Source of the DNA: Catenulispora sp. EB89
Lineage (GTDB): Bacteria; Actinomycetota; Actinomycetes; Streptomycetales; Catenulisporaceae
Assembly: GCF_041261445.1 (NCBI RefSeq)
Contig: NZ_JBGCCU010000002.1
Location: 496,001-560,000 of the forward strand
DNA: 64,000 nucleotides
Direction of reading: 5' to 3'
Part shown: positions 22,845-31,882 of the stretch, piece after piece
Layout of the letters: each line of letters opens with the position of its first letter
Numbering within the stretch: the stretch's first letter is position 1
The notes under the pieces: model-generated
What the model saw: the letters and a program-made list of their open reading frames with translations, nothing else
Databases searched by the model: none
Told to the model about the DNA's origin: nothing
Program-made: the position numbers and the translations under genes

Positions 22845-24536
22845 TCAGTCGCACTCGCGGCCCAGGGCGGGCAGCACCTTGGTGTGCTCGATCCGCACCG
22901 CCTGCAGGCGCTGCGGGTCCAGGCCGAGCAGCCGCAGGATGGTCGGCGCGATCTGCGTGGTCTCGACCGGCTGGTCGTTCACGCCGCGCGCGTCCACGCC
23001 GGCACCGGAGACCACGATCGGCACGTCGCGATCGTCCTCGGCCGCGCCGCCGTGCTCGGCGATCTTCGCCTGGCCGCCGGTGAACACCACGCCGTGCTGC
23101 GCGATGCCGAAGACGTCCGGCACCCGGGTGTCGCCCGGCTGCACGTGGAAGTACTTGCGGGCCTCGGCGCCGGCGTAGACGGTGGTCAGACCGCTGTGCG
23201 TGAACGCCTTCGGGTCGCCCTTGATGTCGTTGCCGGTGCCGCTCTGGGCCAGCAGGTACTTCTTGGCGAAGTCCGCGGCGGCCTGGCTGCGGTCGTTCAG
23301 CCACAGCAGCATGCCGTCGTCGTCGGTGGACAGCGCGACCAGGTCGCCGGCGCCCGGGTGGGCCTTCTTCCAGGCCGCGTTCAGGCCGTCGAGCAGCGGG
23401 CCGTCCGGGATCCGGGTGAGCGCGGCCGGGTTCTTCGGGGACTGGCCGTGCTTGGCCGACAGGATGATGGTGGTGTTCTTCGCCAGGCCGTCCTTCTTCA
23501 GCTCGGCGGTGAACCGGCCGACCTCGCCGTTGACGAAGTCCAGCGCGCCGGACAGCAGCGGGCCGGGGGTCTGGCCGTCGGCCAGGTAGCCGCCGGTCTG
23601 GCCGTCGGAGGTCGGCAGCTTCTGCGCGGTGGAGACCGCCTGGAAGTTCAGGCCGAAGATCGCCGGGGTGCCGACCTTGGTCTTGCCGCTGTGGTCGTAG
23701 CCGTCGATCTCGTTCAGGACGCCCTGGACCTTGTAGTCGTCGTACTGGCGGGTCGCGCCGTTGTCCGTGGTCCAGTCCGAGCCCGCGGCCAGCGCCGGGT
23801 CCTGGCTGTTGATCTGTATTTGACTATTAATCTCGGGGGAGAACAGGTCCTGGATGCCGGTCCCCTCGGGGCCGGACAGCAGGTCGTACGCGGCGTGCTT
23901 GTCGGACCAGGCGGTGCCCAGGCCGGCGTCGTGAACGACGTTGAAGACCGTGTTCACCTGCAGGTAGTTGTTCGGGTAGACCGGCTTGCAGGTCTTCGGG
24001 TCCACGGGCAGCTTCGCCGGGTTGATCAGCGACTTGGCGTCGCCGGTGAGGTTCAGGATCGAGTTCGGCAGGCCGCTCAGACCCTGGCCGGCGTCGATGG
24101 AGTTCTTGTTCCAGTCGAGGTCTTCGGTGTAGTCGACCTCGGCGCCCAGCGGGACGCTGCCGTCGCACTTGGTGGTGCCGGCGGGCAGCAGGCCGTGGTT
24201 GTAGGTGTCGTCGTAGTAGACCCCGGTGGTGCCCGGGTTGCCGCCGGTGACCTGCGCGGTCATGCCGGGGAAGGAGTCCGACGGGACCGGGGTCGAGGCC
24301 GCGGAGTAGTCCACGCCGCCCTTGACCAGCTTGGCCAGCGCCGAATCCGGGTGCTGCTTGACGTACCAGGCCAGGTCGGACTGGTGCAGGCCGTCCACGG
24401 AGATCAGGAGCACGTGCTTGGCCGGGGCGTGCGACTTGGCGGGCGAGGCCGCCTGCGACGGGGCGACGGCGAGGACGCCGCCGAGCAGGGCGGTGAGGCC
24501 GCCGGCGACGGCGAGCCGGGTGACGGTGCGGGACAA
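22845..24536 (-). CDS. Secreted alkaline phosphatase / type I phosphodiesterase family protein
   Basis: A 563-residue protein with a Sec-type signal peptide (TVTRLAVAGGLTALLGGVLA, cleavage near SQAAS) and a phosphodiesterase/nucleotide-pyrophosphatase fold: HVLLISVDGLHQSDLAWYV with its metal aspartate, then TPVPSDSFPGMTAQVTGG holding the usual Ser/Thr nucleophile region, ILSAKHGQSP (metal His) and IAEHGGAAEDDRDVPIVVSG. It is likely an extracellular phosphoesterase. TTG 24536 is chosen because AAGGGGG is 8-9 bases upstream and the signal peptide then starts correctly. It sits between two good terminators, so it is monocistronic. Confidence 0.82.
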   Translation of the reverse strand: MSRTVTRLAVAGGLTALLGGVLAVAPSQAASPAKSHAPAKHVLLISVDGLHQSDLAWYVKQHPDSALAKLVKGGVDYSAASTPVPSDSFPGMTAQVTGGNPGTTGVYYDDTYNHGLLPAGTTKCDGSVPLGAEVDYTEDLDWNKNSIDAGQGLSGLPNSILNLTGDAKSLINPAKLPVDPKTCKPVYPNNYLQVNTVFNVVHDAGLGTAWSDKHAAYDLLSGPEGTGIQDLFSPEINSQIQINSQDPALAAGSDWTTDNGATRQYDDYKVQGVLNEIDGYDHSGKTKVGTPAIFGLNFQAVSTAQKLPTSDGQTGGYLADGQTPGPLLSGALDFVNGEVGRFTAELKKDGLAKNTTIILSAKHGQSPKNPAALTRIPDGPLLDGLNAAWKKAHPGAGDLVALSTDDDGMLLWLNDRSQAAADFAKKYLLAQSGTGNDIKGDPKAFTHSGLTTVYAGAEARKYFHVQPGDTRVPDVFGIAQHGVVFTGGQAKIAEHGGAAEDDRDVPIVVSGAGVDARGVNDQPVETTQIAPTILRLLGLDPQRLQAVRIEHTKVLPALGRECD

Positions 24537-24706
24537 GGTTGGGACCCCCTTGTGATGTGCGACCGGCCCGGGATGGCCGGTCGCCGCCCGGTATCCTCCG
24601 AGGCCAAGGTGGACGGCGGGCGCACCGTCAGCTGAACAGAGTCCCAACTGCGCGCTTCTGGATCATGGATGGTACGACAAAGAGGGGCGTTGTGGATGGC
24701 AGGGGG

Positions 24707-24753
24707 CTGACGTCACGGGGTTGCCGAGCGGGGTCGAAGGCCCCGGACGTCAG
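24707..24753 (-). terminator. Hairpin after the acyl-CoA synthetase gene
   Basis: CTGACGTC and GACGTCAG arms enclose an inner GGGG/CCCC stem. It stands 29 bp past the synthetase stop and within the 245-bp gap before the phosphodiesterase start. CTGACGTCAG-type arms could alternatively be an operator. Confidence 0.5.
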
Positions 24754-24781
24754 CACGATCCGGTGGCGAGCAGGGTGCTGA

Positions 24782-26326
24782 TCAGTTCACCTTGCGCTCC
24801 CGGCCCTCCCAGTACGGCTCGCGCAGCTTGAACTTCTGGAGCTTGCCGGTCGCGGTGCGCGGCAGCGTCTCCCGGAACTCCACACTCGTCGGCGCCTTGT
24901 AGCCGGCGATCAGGCCCTTGCAGTGCTTGATCACCTCGGCCTCGGTGGTGGCGCGCGAGGAGTGGTCCTCCTTCAGCACGACGAGCGCCTTGATGGTCTC
25001 GCCCCACTTCTCGTCCGGTACGCCGATCACCGCGCACTCGGCGATCGCCGGGTGCTTGTAGAGCGCGTCCTCGACCTCGATGGAGGAAACGTTCTCTCCG
25101 CCGGTGATGATGACGTCCTTCTTGCGGTCGGAGATGGTCAGGTAGCCGTCGGCCCCGATGGTGCCGCCGTCGCCGGTGTGGAACCAGTCCTCGGCCAGCG
25201 CCCGCCCGGACTCCTCGGGCTGCTGCCAGTAGCCCTCCAGGACCACATTGGAGCGCACCAGGACCTCGCCCTCGGGGTCGGTGACCATCCGGGTCCCCAG
25301 GGAGGGCACGCCGGCGCGCATCAGGTTCTGCGCGCGTTCCAGGCTCGACAGCGCGTCCCACTCCTCGCGGGTCCGGTTCACGGTGACCAGCGGCGCGGTC
25401 TCGGTCAGGCCGTAGATCTGGTTGAACTGCCAGCCCAGGACGTCCTCGACCTGCTGGATGACGGTGCTCGGCGGCGGCGCGCCGGCCACCACGATGCGCA
25501 CGCGGTCGCGGCCGGGGATCTCGCCGTCCCAGTCCTTCGCGGCCGCCAGCACCATCGCGATGACGGTCGGGGCGCCGTTCAGGAGGGTGACGCCGTGCTG
25601 GTCGATGCGCCGCAGGACCTCGGCGCCGTCCACCTTGCGCAGGACGACCTGCTTCGCGCCGAGGCCGGTGACGACGTACGGCATGCCCCAGCCGTTCGCG
25701 TGGAACATCGGGAGCGTGTGCAGGTAGACGTCCCGGTCGCTGACACCGAGGTGCAGGCCCATCAGAACCGCGTTCAGCCACAGGTTGCGGTGCGTCAGCT
25801 GCACGCCCTTGGGCCGCGCGGTGGTGCCCGAGGTGTAGTTGATCGTCGCGGTGTCGTTCTCGCCGACCGCGTGCCGCACCGGCTCGTGGTCGCCCTCGAA
25901 GAACTCGGCGTCGGTCTCCGCGCCGATGACGAACCGGTGGCGCGCCTTCACGTCCTTGAGCGCGTCGTCCAACTCCGGGTCGACGAGCAGCACGTCGGCC
26001 CCGCTGTGCTCGACGATGTACGCCACCTCGTCGGCCCGCAGCCGGAAGTTCACCGGCACCAAGACCCGGCCGTAGCCGCTGACGCCGAAGAAAGAAGTGA
26101 GCAACCGTGCGGAGTTGTGCGAGACCACTGCCACCCGGGCCCCTGCGCCGACGCCTAGGCGGTCCAGCGCAGCCGCCTGCGCACGCGCACGCTTAGCGAT
26201 GTCCTTATACGTGAGGGTGCCCCAGGACGGCGCAGGCTGATCGGGTTCGTCGACGACAGATGCTCGGTCGCCGTAGACGACTTCTGCGCGGTCCAGGAAG
26301 TCGGAGACAGTGAGGGGAATCTGCAT
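24782..26326 (-). CDS. Acyl-CoA synthetase (AMP-forming), fatty-acid--CoA ligase family
   Basis: A 514-residue adenylate-forming enzyme. The P-loop-like A3 motif reads INYTSGTTARPKGVQLTH (about 160-177); later come QIYGLTETAPLVT, the GWFHTGD-like motif as DWFHTGDGGTIGADGYLTI, KKDVIITGGENVSSIEVE and the catalytic lysine in RTATGKLQKFKLR at the end. Substrate cannot be read off, but the set of motifs fits medium- or long-chain acyl-CoA ligases such as AlkK/FadD relatives. It lies downstream of mqnC's stop by 70 bp in the reverse sense and has its own ATG with GTGAGGGGAA-type leader on the same strand. Confidence 0.88.
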   Translation of the reverse strand: MQIPLTVSDFLDRAEVVYGDRASVVDEPDQPAPSWGTLTYKDIAKRARAQAAALDRLGVGAGARVAVVSHNSARLLTSFFGVSGYGRVLVPVNFRLRADEVAYIVEHSGADVLLVDPELDDALKDVKARHRFVIGAETDAEFFEGDHEPVRHAVGENDTATINYTSGTTARPKGVQLTHRNLWLNAVLMGLHLGVSDRDVYLHTLPMFHANGWGMPYVVTGLGAKQVVLRKVDGAEVLRRIDQHGVTLLNGAPTVIAMVLAAAKDWDGEIPGRDRVRIVVAGAPPPSTVIQQVEDVLGWQFNQIYGLTETAPLVTVNRTREEWDALSSLERAQNLMRAGVPSLGTRMVTDPEGEVLVRSNVVLEGYWQQPEESGRALAEDWFHTGDGGTIGADGYLTISDRKKDVIITGGENVSSIEVEDALYKHPAIAECAVIGVPDEKWGETIKALVVLKEDHSSRATTEAEVIKHCKGLIAGYKAPTSVEFRETLPRTATGKLQKFKLREPYWEGRERKVN

Positions 26327-26396
26327 TCCCTCACTGTCTTACTTCCTAGTAGCTCTGCATAGAGGCTGTTCGGCGTGTCGCGCCCGTCGGCTTTCT

Positions 26397-27611
26397 CTAC
26401 CGGACGTCGACGAGCTTCAGCTCCGGGTGCGCGGTACCGCCCTCGATCGCCGTGGAGGCGATGTGGCTCATCACGTGGTCGTCGACCGGGTCGTGCGCCG
26501 GGTCGTCGTGCACGGTGATCAGCTCGTAGGTGGTGCTGCGCTGGGCCGGGACGCGGCCGGCGGCGCGGATCAGGTGGATCAGCTCCATGCGGTTGGAGCG
26601 GTGCTTCGCGCCGGCGGAGGAGACCACGTTCTCCTCCAGCATCACCGAGCCGAGGTCGTCGGCGCCGTAGTGCAGGGACAGCTGGCCGGCCTCCTTGCCG
26701 ACGGTCAGCCAGGAGCCCTGGATGTGCGCGACGTTGTGCAGGTACAGGCGGGCGACCGCGATCAGCCGCAGGTACTCGAACATCGTGGCCTGCGTGCGGC
26801 CCTTGAGGTGGTTGTTCTCCGGCTGGTACGTGTACGGGATGAAGGCGCGGAAGCCGCCGGTGCGGTCCTGGACGTCGCGGATCATGCGCAGGTGCTCGAT
26901 GCGCTCCGCGTTGGTCTCGCCGGTGCCCATGAGCATCGTGGAAGTGCTCTCCAGGCCGAGGCCGTGGGCGGTCTCCATGATCTCCAGCCAGCGCTCGCCG
27001 GACTCCTTCAAGGGAGCGATCGCGGTGCGCGGGCGGGCCGGGAGCAGTTCGGCGCCGGCGCCGGCGAAGGAGTCCAGACCGGAGTCCTTCAGGCGGGTGA
27101 TGGCCTCTTCGATGGTGACGCCGGAGACCTTCGCCATGTGCTGCACTTCGGAGGCACCCAGGGAGTGGATGACCAGCTGCGGGTACTCGGCCTTGATGGC
27201 GCGGAAGTTCTCTTCGTAGTACTCGACGCCGTAGTCCGGGTGGTGGCCGCCCTGGAACATGATCTGCGTGCCGCCGAGGGCCACGGTCTCCGCGCAGCGG
27301 CGCAGGATGTCCTCCAGCGGCCGGCTCCAGACCTTGTCGGACTTCGGGGCGGCGTAGAAGGCGCAGAACTTGCACGCGGTGACGCAGGCGTTGGTGTAGT
27401 TGATGTTCCGCTCGATGATGTACGTCGCGATCTCGCCGTCCTCGCCGTACACACCGGAGTAGCGCTTGCGGCGGGCCGCGTCCGCGGCGGTGCCCAGGGA
27501 GTGCAGAGGCGCGTGGCGGTACAGCTCCAGTGCTTCCTCGTACTCGATGCGCCCGCCGTCAGCCGCCCGGTCGAGGGCGTCTTGGAGCTCCGCGGAGATC
27601 TGCTTGCTCAT
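26397..27611 (-). CDS. mqnC: Cyclic dehypoxanthinyl futalosine synthase (radical SAM)
   Basis: A 404-residue radical SAM enzyme that cyclises dehypoxanthine futalosine in the futalosine pathway. The cluster motif is CVTACKFC (CxxxCxxC, about residues 74-81), in NINYTNACVTACKFCAFYA. MFQGGHHPDYGVEYYEENF and LMGTGETNAERIEHL are family marks, as is a C-terminal SVMLEENVVSSAGA. ATG 27611 is chosen because it gives the normal N-terminus. The upstream frame belongs to the DUF1152 region in another frame. The DUF1152 gene lies 53 bp upstream on the same strand. Confidence 0.95.
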   Translation of the reverse strand: MSKQISAELQDALDRAADGGRIEYEEALELYRHAPLHSLGTAADAARRKRYSGVYGEDGEIATYIIERNINYTNACVTACKFCAFYAAPKSDKVWSRPLEDILRRCAETVALGGTQIMFQGGHHPDYGVEYYEENFRAIKAEYPQLVIHSLGASEVQHMAKVSGVTIEEAITRLKDSGLDSFAGAGAELLPARPRTAIAPLKESGERWLEIMETAHGLGLESTSTMLMGTGETNAERIEHLRMIRDVQDRTGGFRAFIPYTYQPENNHLKGRTQATMFEYLRLIAVARLYLHNVAHIQGSWLTVGKEAGQLSLHYGADDLGSVMLEENVVSSAGAKHRSNRMELIHLIRAAGRVPAQRSTTYELITVHDDPAHDPVDDHVMSHIASTAIEGGTAHPELKLVDVR

Positions 27612-27664
27612 CGGGCGTGCCCTTCGTCCGGGATCTTCAGTGCCCCTCCAGGGTACTTCGGTTG

Positions 27665-28627
27665 TCAGTGCGGAAACTGTCTGGGTATCCGGCGCTCCGC
27701 CAGACCGTCGCGGAACCGCTCGATGATCAACGAGATCTGTCGGAAGGTCTGAGTACCTTCCAACTCCGGCAAGTAGAGGTGTCGGGCCGCGAGTCCTTCG
27801 ACAGTGACTGTGAAGTACATCGCCATGAGTGGGTTCACAAAAAGCACACTGTTGTGTGTGCGTTGTGTGAAGTGGATGTCGCCGGACACGCCGAGCATCG
27901 CCGAGGCGATCTGGCCGTGCACGATCGACGGCCGCAAAGGGGTGTTCTCCTGCGCGTATGCGACAGCGTCGAGGTAGAGCGAGCCCTCGCGGCTGGCGCG
28001 CGGGATGGAGAAGGCGCCCAGGTACGCGCCGTCTGTATCGAGGTCGGCGAGGTTCTCCAGGACCTGCACGTGGTTCACGCCGTGGTAGGCGTCGATACCG
28101 AAGCCGATGCTGACCACCAGCCGGACCGGGATCTCGGCCAGACCGGCCACGACCGCCAGGCTCAGCATGTCCTCCGCCGGCGTGCCCAGGCCTGTCTCGT
28201 CGCCGCGCATGAGGATGTCGGTGCCGCCGTCGACCAGCACGATCGCGTCGATCTCGTGGTGCGCGATCAGGGCCCGATAGGCCTCGCGCAGGGGCTCGAC
28301 GCCGGTGCGCTGGAAGGAGTAGACGGTCGACGGTTCGCCGACGGTCTTCAGCCAGCGCGCGAGCGTGCGCTCGGGGAAATAGTCGGTGAAGCCGCCGCTG
28401 GTCGGCGTGATGGTCGCGACGTCGGGGGCCAGCCAGGCGTCGAGGCTGAAGCCGGAGGAGACGAAGGTCAGATTGCCGAGGAACACCTCGGCACCGCGCT
28501 CCCGCAGCGCCAGGGCCAGAGGGATCCCGCCGAGGACGTCGAACCCGCCGCCGGCGCCGACGATCAGGATCCGGCGGGAGTCGGCGAGGGCGGCGAACAG
28601 CGGCAGTTCGCGCAAGCTGGTGGTCAT
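27665..28627 (-). CDS. DUF1152 family protein
   Basis: A 320-residue protein with a nucleotide-fold look: RRILIVGAGGGFDVLGGIPL (Gly-rich loop, about 18-37), IDAIVLVDGGTDILMRGDET (acidic loop, about 125-145) and LVVSIGFGIDAYHGVNHVQV. These match the DUF1152 family, whose function is unproven. No membrane segment is seen. It is directly upstream of mqnC on the same strand with a small gap, so it may be co-transcribed with a menaquinone gene, but a role in that pathway is only inferred from position. Confidence 0.8.
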   Translation of the reverse strand: MTTSLRELPLFAALADSRRILIVGAGGGFDVLGGIPLALALRERGAEVFLGNLTFVSSGFSLDAWLAPDVATITPTSGGFTDYFPERTLARWLKTVGEPSTVYSFQRTGVEPLREAYRALIAHHEIDAIVLVDGGTDILMRGDETGLGTPAEDMLSLAVVAGLAEIPVRLVVSIGFGIDAYHGVNHVQVLENLADLDTDGAYLGAFSIPRASREGSLYLDAVAYAQENTPLRPSIVHGQIASAMLGVSGDIHFTQRTHNSVLFVNPLMAMYFTVTVEGLAARHLYLPELEGTQTFRQISLIIERFRDGLAERRIPRQFPH

Positions 28628-28665
28628 GGGAGAGGACGATAACGGCGGGGCGGCCGCTGCGCGCC

Positions 28666-28729
28666 GCTGTTCTTTGCACGCTGCTTCTCTATGCGCGCTG
28701 CTCTCTTTACGCGCTGCTTCTCTATACGC
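28666..28729. repeat. Four ~16-bp tandem units between thioesterase and DUF1152 genes
   Basis: Units at 28666, 28680, 28697 and 28713 share GCTGCTTCTCTA-like sequence with small differences. The stretch is less G+C-rich than its surroundings and lies immediately after the thioesterase stop. Confidence 0.7.
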
Positions 28730-28733
28730 GCGG

Positions 28734-29273
28734 CTACTTGTCGCCGGCGCGGAAGATCATGCAGGTCGAGGTGGCGGTCGCGTAGAGCTTGCCGTTCCCG
28801 TCGACGATCCGCGCCTCGGCGAGCGCCGTGCGGCGGCCCATGTGCGTGACCGTTCCGATGCACTGCACCTCGCCGGTGTCCTTCGTCATGCCGCGCACGA
28901 ACTTCACCGACAGGTCGAGCGACGTGTAGTAGTCGCCGGCCGGCAGCAAGGACTGCACCGCGCAGCCGCAGGAGGAGTCCAGCATCGTGGCGAAGACACC
29001 GCCGTGCACCGACCCGATCGGGTTGTAGTGGAACTCCTGGGGGGTCAGGGTGAACACCACCCGGCCCTCCTCGACGTCGCCGAGGTAGATGCCGGTCGTC
29101 GCGGCGATCGGCGGCCAGGGGATCCGGCCCTCGGCCATGGCCCGCAGGTATTCGATGCCGGACAGTCCCGCGCCCTCGGCGAAGGAGGCCAGCGGATCGC
29201 TCCAGCTGTAGGTGCGGGTGCGGTCGGCGTCGGCCGCGGCGGCGTCGTCGACGCCCTCAACGGTCTCGGTCAT
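28734..29273 (-). CDS. PaaI-family hot-dog thioesterase
   Basis: A 179-residue protein whose hot-dog core runs from about residue 60: EGRVVFTLTPQEFHYNPIGS, then VHGGVFATMLDSSCGCAVQS (the catalytic HGG loop and central helix) and YTSLDLSVKFVRGMTKDTGE. Such enzymes hydrolyse acyl-CoA or aryl-CoA thioesters. The first 45 residues contain a Glu/Ala-rich leader not typical of the family. The substrate is unknown. It is on the minus strand like its neighbours and may be read with the DUF1152 gene. Confidence 0.85.
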   Translation of the reverse strand: MTETVEGVDDAAAADADRTRTYSWSDPLASFAEGAGLSGIEYLRAMAEGRIPWPPIAATTGIYLGDVEEGRVVFTLTPQEFHYNPIGSVHGGVFATMLDSSCGCAVQSLLPAGDYYTSLDLSVKFVRGMTKDTGEVQCIGTVTHMGRRTALAEARIVDGNGKLYATATSTCMIFRAGDK

Positions 29274-29420
29274 GGCGGCGGTCCTCCCAGATCCGGGCGC
29301 GACTCACTGAGTTAGCTACCGATAAGTAACAACCAGTCTAGCCCACGCCGCGTCTCCAGGCGGTGTGCGGACGATCCCCGCGGCGCCGGCTCCCCTCCGG
29401 CGCCGCCGGACGAACCCGGC

Positions 29421-30311
29421 TCAGACCTGCCGCGGCAGCAGCATGACCTCCGGCACGTCCAGCACGCCGATCTGGTCGCCGACCTGCCGGGCGAACTCGC
29501 GGACCCCCTCCAGCTGGCGCTCTCCGAGGGAGAAGTCCAGCGTCGTGAAGTAGTCCTCCAGCTCCGCGGCCGGGAACTGCTCCCAGCGCTCGACCTGGCG
29601 GGCCACCTTGTCGACGTGCTCCAGGGAGATGTCGCGGCTGCGGAGGAAGCCGCGGTGGACCTCGTGGACGATGTCCGGGCAGCGCTCCAGGTACTCCTTG
29701 CGGACCGCCCAGACGGCGAACACCATCGGCAGACCGGTCCAGTCCTTCCAGGCCTGGCCCAGGTCCAGCAGGTTGGTGCCGAGGCGGTCGGAGTCGTAGA
29801 GCCAGGCGCGCAGGGCCGGGTCGCCGATGATCACGCCGGCGTCACCCTCACGGAGCATCTGCTCCAGGTCGGGGGCGCAGGGGAAGTACTCGGGCGTCAC
29901 GCCGTACTTCTCGCGCAGGATGAGCTTGGCCAGCTGGACCGTGGTGCGGCTGGTCGAGCCGAGCGCGACGCGGGCGCCGTGCAGCTGCTCGTAGGGGATC
30001 TTGCTGACCAGGTTGCAGCTGGTCACCGGACCGTCGCTGCCGACCGCGACGTCGGGGAGGACCACCAGGTCCTCGGCGTTGCGGAGGTACTCCACCAGGC
30101 TGATCGGGCCGATGTCCAGGTCGCCGGCCACCAGCATGGTGGAGAGCACGTCGGGGCTGTGTTTGACCAGCTCCATGTCGAGGATCGCGCCGGAGTTGAC
30201 CAGACCCCAGTAGATGGGAAGGCAGTTCAGGAACTGGATGTGCCCGACACGGGGTCGCCGCCGGCACTGGGAGAGATGCGCTTCGAGCCGCGCTCCGGAG
30301 AGTTCGTCCAC
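29421..30311 (-). CDS. mqnA: Chorismate dehydratase
   Basis: A 296-residue protein of the MqnA/MqnD periplasmic-binding-protein-like fold; this one converts chorismate to 3-enolpyruvyl-benzoate, the first futalosine-pathway step. Marks: VGHIQFLNCLPIYWGLVNSG at the N-terminus, MLVAGDLDIGPISLVEYLRN, VALGSTSRTTVQLAKLIL and AGVIIGDPALRAWL. The FLNCLPIYW segment distinguishes MqnA from MqnD. The GTG start gives a 22-residue leader before the first strand. It reads in the same direction as mqnE, mqnC and menG but in its own unit, with DUF4229 upstream. Confidence 0.94.
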   Translation of the reverse strand: MDELSGARLEAHLSQCRRRPRVGHIQFLNCLPIYWGLVNSGAILDMELVKHSPDVLSTMLVAGDLDIGPISLVEYLRNAEDLVVLPDVAVGSDGPVTSCNLVSKIPYEQLHGARVALGSTSRTTVQLAKLILREKYGVTPEYFPCAPDLEQMLREGDAGVIIGDPALRAWLYDSDRLGTNLLDLGQAWKDWTGLPMVFAVWAVRKEYLERCPDIVHEVHRGFLRSRDISLEHVDKVARQVERWEQFPAAELEDYFTTLDFSLGERQLEGVREFARQVGDQIGVLDVPEVMLLPRQV

Positions 30312-30413
30312 GGGGTTCAGGGTACGACCGGGTGATCAGGTGTCCAGAGGCGGGGCAGTCGGGCGAAAGCGGCGAGCCGGACACGCGCCCCCCGGCGCGC
30401 CGCGTCCGCCGGA

Positions 30414-30794
30414 TCAGTCCTCGTCCTCCATGGCCGCGTTCTCCTCGAACTTGTGGGCCATGCGCTCGGTGCGGCGGGTCACCTGCACGGACATCGCGTC
30501 GCGCTGCCGGGAGAGCAGGAAGAAGGACGCCACGCCCGAGATGAGCAGCGCGCCCATCATCAGGTACAGCACGCCGTTGCCGGTCACGATGTGCCCGGTC
30601 GCCGCGACCGCGCCCCACAGCACGGCGAGCGAGACGATGAAGATCGCGATGCGCAACGTCGCGTAGCGCATCGTGGCGTGCTTGCCCTGTGCCACGGCCG
30701 CACCCGCGGCCAGCACCTCGGAGTCGGACCCGGGCTCGGAGCCGGCCGCGTCCTGCACCTCGGCCTTGTCAGCCGTCTTGTTGTCGGCAGGCAT
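30414..30794 (-). CDS. DUF4229 family small membrane protein
   Basis: A 126-residue protein: about 40 acidic residues, then two transmembrane helices (ATLRIAIFIVSLAVLWGAVA and GVLYLMMGALLISGVASFFL) followed by SRQRDAMSVQVTRR and an acidic end. The architecture and the RQRDA segment match DUF4229 proteins, which occur beside menaquinone genes in many actinobacteria. No function is known. The ATG is preceded by AAGGAGT. It lies upstream of mqnA on the same strand. Confidence 0.8.
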   Translation of the reverse strand: MPADNKTADKAEVQDAAGSEPGSDSEVLAAGAAVAQGKHATMRYATLRIAIFIVSLAVLWGAVAATGHIVTGNGVLYLMMGALLISGVASFFLLSRQRDAMSVQVTRRTERMAHKFEENAAMEDED

Positions 30795-30841
30795 CCGCCG
30801 ACTCCTTCCATCGGTATGAGAGACCAGCCCCGGGCCGAGGT

Positions 30842-31351
30842 CTACAGGCTCAGGGCCATGTGGATCTCGTCCCGGTAGTCGTCCGCGGCGACCCGCAACA
30901 TGCGCGGGATGCGGCCGACCTCGGTGTATCCGCACTTGCTGTAGAAGTGTTCCAGCCCGAGCCCGCCACGGCAGGTGAGGTGGAGCATTTCGACACCGTC
31001 GAGGGTACGCGCCACCCGCTCGGCTGCCCGCAGCAGTTCCGCCCCATAGCCCCGACCCTGGCGCTTCGGGTCCACGACCACGGTCTTGAGCAGCCGCGCG
31101 TGGTCCATCAGCGGGAACTGGTGGTCCACGATGACCAGGAACGCGGCGGGCTCGCCGGCCTCGAACCCGACCAGCATCAGATCCTTGCCGACCGTGAAGG
31201 CACGGAACGCCTTGGCGTCCACCGCCTCGCGCTCCACCGGCGCGACGAAGCCGACGGCACCGCCGGCGTTGGTGGCATCGGTCCAGATGTCGACGAGCAG
31301 AGGACGCAGGTCCTCGGAGATCTCGGCGTACGTCTCGAAGGTCAGAGCCAT
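30842..31351 (-). CDS. GNAT family acetyltransferase
   Basis: A 169-residue GCN5-related acetyltransferase. Acetyl-CoA motif A is LKTVVVDPKRQGRGYGAELL (about 95-114, with the RxxGxG/A loop), followed by an AERVARTLDGVEMLHLTC helix-strand and GLEHFYSKCGYTEVGRIPR at the C-terminus. It acetylates an unknown amine or protein. It stands alone with its own ATG and a weak leader, and neighbours do not suggest a substrate. Confidence 0.85.
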   Translation of the reverse strand: MALTFETYAEISEDLRPLLVDIWTDATNAGGAVGFVAPVEREAVDAKAFRAFTVGKDLMLVGFEAGEPAAFLVIVDHQFPLMDHARLLKTVVVDPKRQGRGYGAELLRAAERVARTLDGVEMLHLTCRGGLGLEHFYSKCGYTEVGRIPRMLRVAADDYRDEIHMALSL

Positions 31352-31367
31352 GACAACACCGCCCCGC

Positions 31368-31625
31368 TCAGCGCTCGACGGCGTCGGCCCCGCGCCGCGC
31401 CCGCCGCAGACCCACCGCGATATTCAGCACCGTCACCGCGACCACGACCAGAGCGGCCCCGCCCACCTCGGAAGGCACAACCGGCTGCGACTCGTTCAGC
31501 AGCAACGCGCCGCCGGCCACCGCGAACAGGCCGACGGCCAGCACGCGCAGCTCGGTCGCCAGGCTGAAGGCGCGGGGACGACGGGGTCGACGGCTGAGGC
31601 GGCTGCGGCGGTCGCGGAAGTTCAC
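31368..31625 (-). CDS. Small two-helix membrane protein
   Basis: An 85-residue protein with a very basic N-terminus (RDRRSRLSRRPRRPR) and two hydrophobic helices (LRVLAVGLFAVAGGALLL and GGAALVVVAVTVLNIAVGL) ending in a basic RRARRG. I recognise no family. The positive-inside pattern is consistent, with both ends cytoplasmic. The GTG start has no evident ribosome-binding site, so the exact start is uncertain. It ends 16 bp before the GNAT gene. Confidence 0.5.
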   Translation of the reverse strand: MNFRDRRSRLSRRPRRPRAFSLATELRVLAVGLFAVAGGALLLNESQPVVPSEVGGAALVVVAVTVLNIAVGLRRARRGADAVER

Positions 31626-31834
31626 AAGATAGGACTATGCGGCACCGGTCCGCCGATTCCCAAATCAGTCCCGCAGGGTAGACGCGCCCCCTACCGGTGG
31701 GGGCGGGGCTGGGATTGGGAGCGGCCGACAGCCCAGCCGCGCGACGCCGAACCACTCAGGTCGCAGCGCCTACCTGGTCGGCAGCTTGCCCGACCACTCC
31801 GCCCGCCCGACGCTCATCCGCTGACCGCTCAGCC

Positions 31835-31866
31835 GCGCGGTGCCCGGCCGCCGACCGGCACCGCGC
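31835..31866 (-). terminator. mqnE terminator hairpin
   Basis: GCGCGGTGCC and GGCACCGCGC, perfect 10-bp arms, 17 bp past the mqnE stop on its strand. The rest of the 31626-31882 gap holds another hairpin (31685-31705, CGCCCCC/GGGGGCG) and no gene I can support. Confidence 0.7.
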
Positions 31867-31882
31867 CCGCCCCGCCGCGGCC

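Noticed and set aside
26397-28679. 760-codon frame that would fuse mqnC with an upstream segment
   Set aside because: The upstream part is an out-of-frame reading of the DUF1152 gene. ATG 27611 gives the normal mqnC N-terminus.
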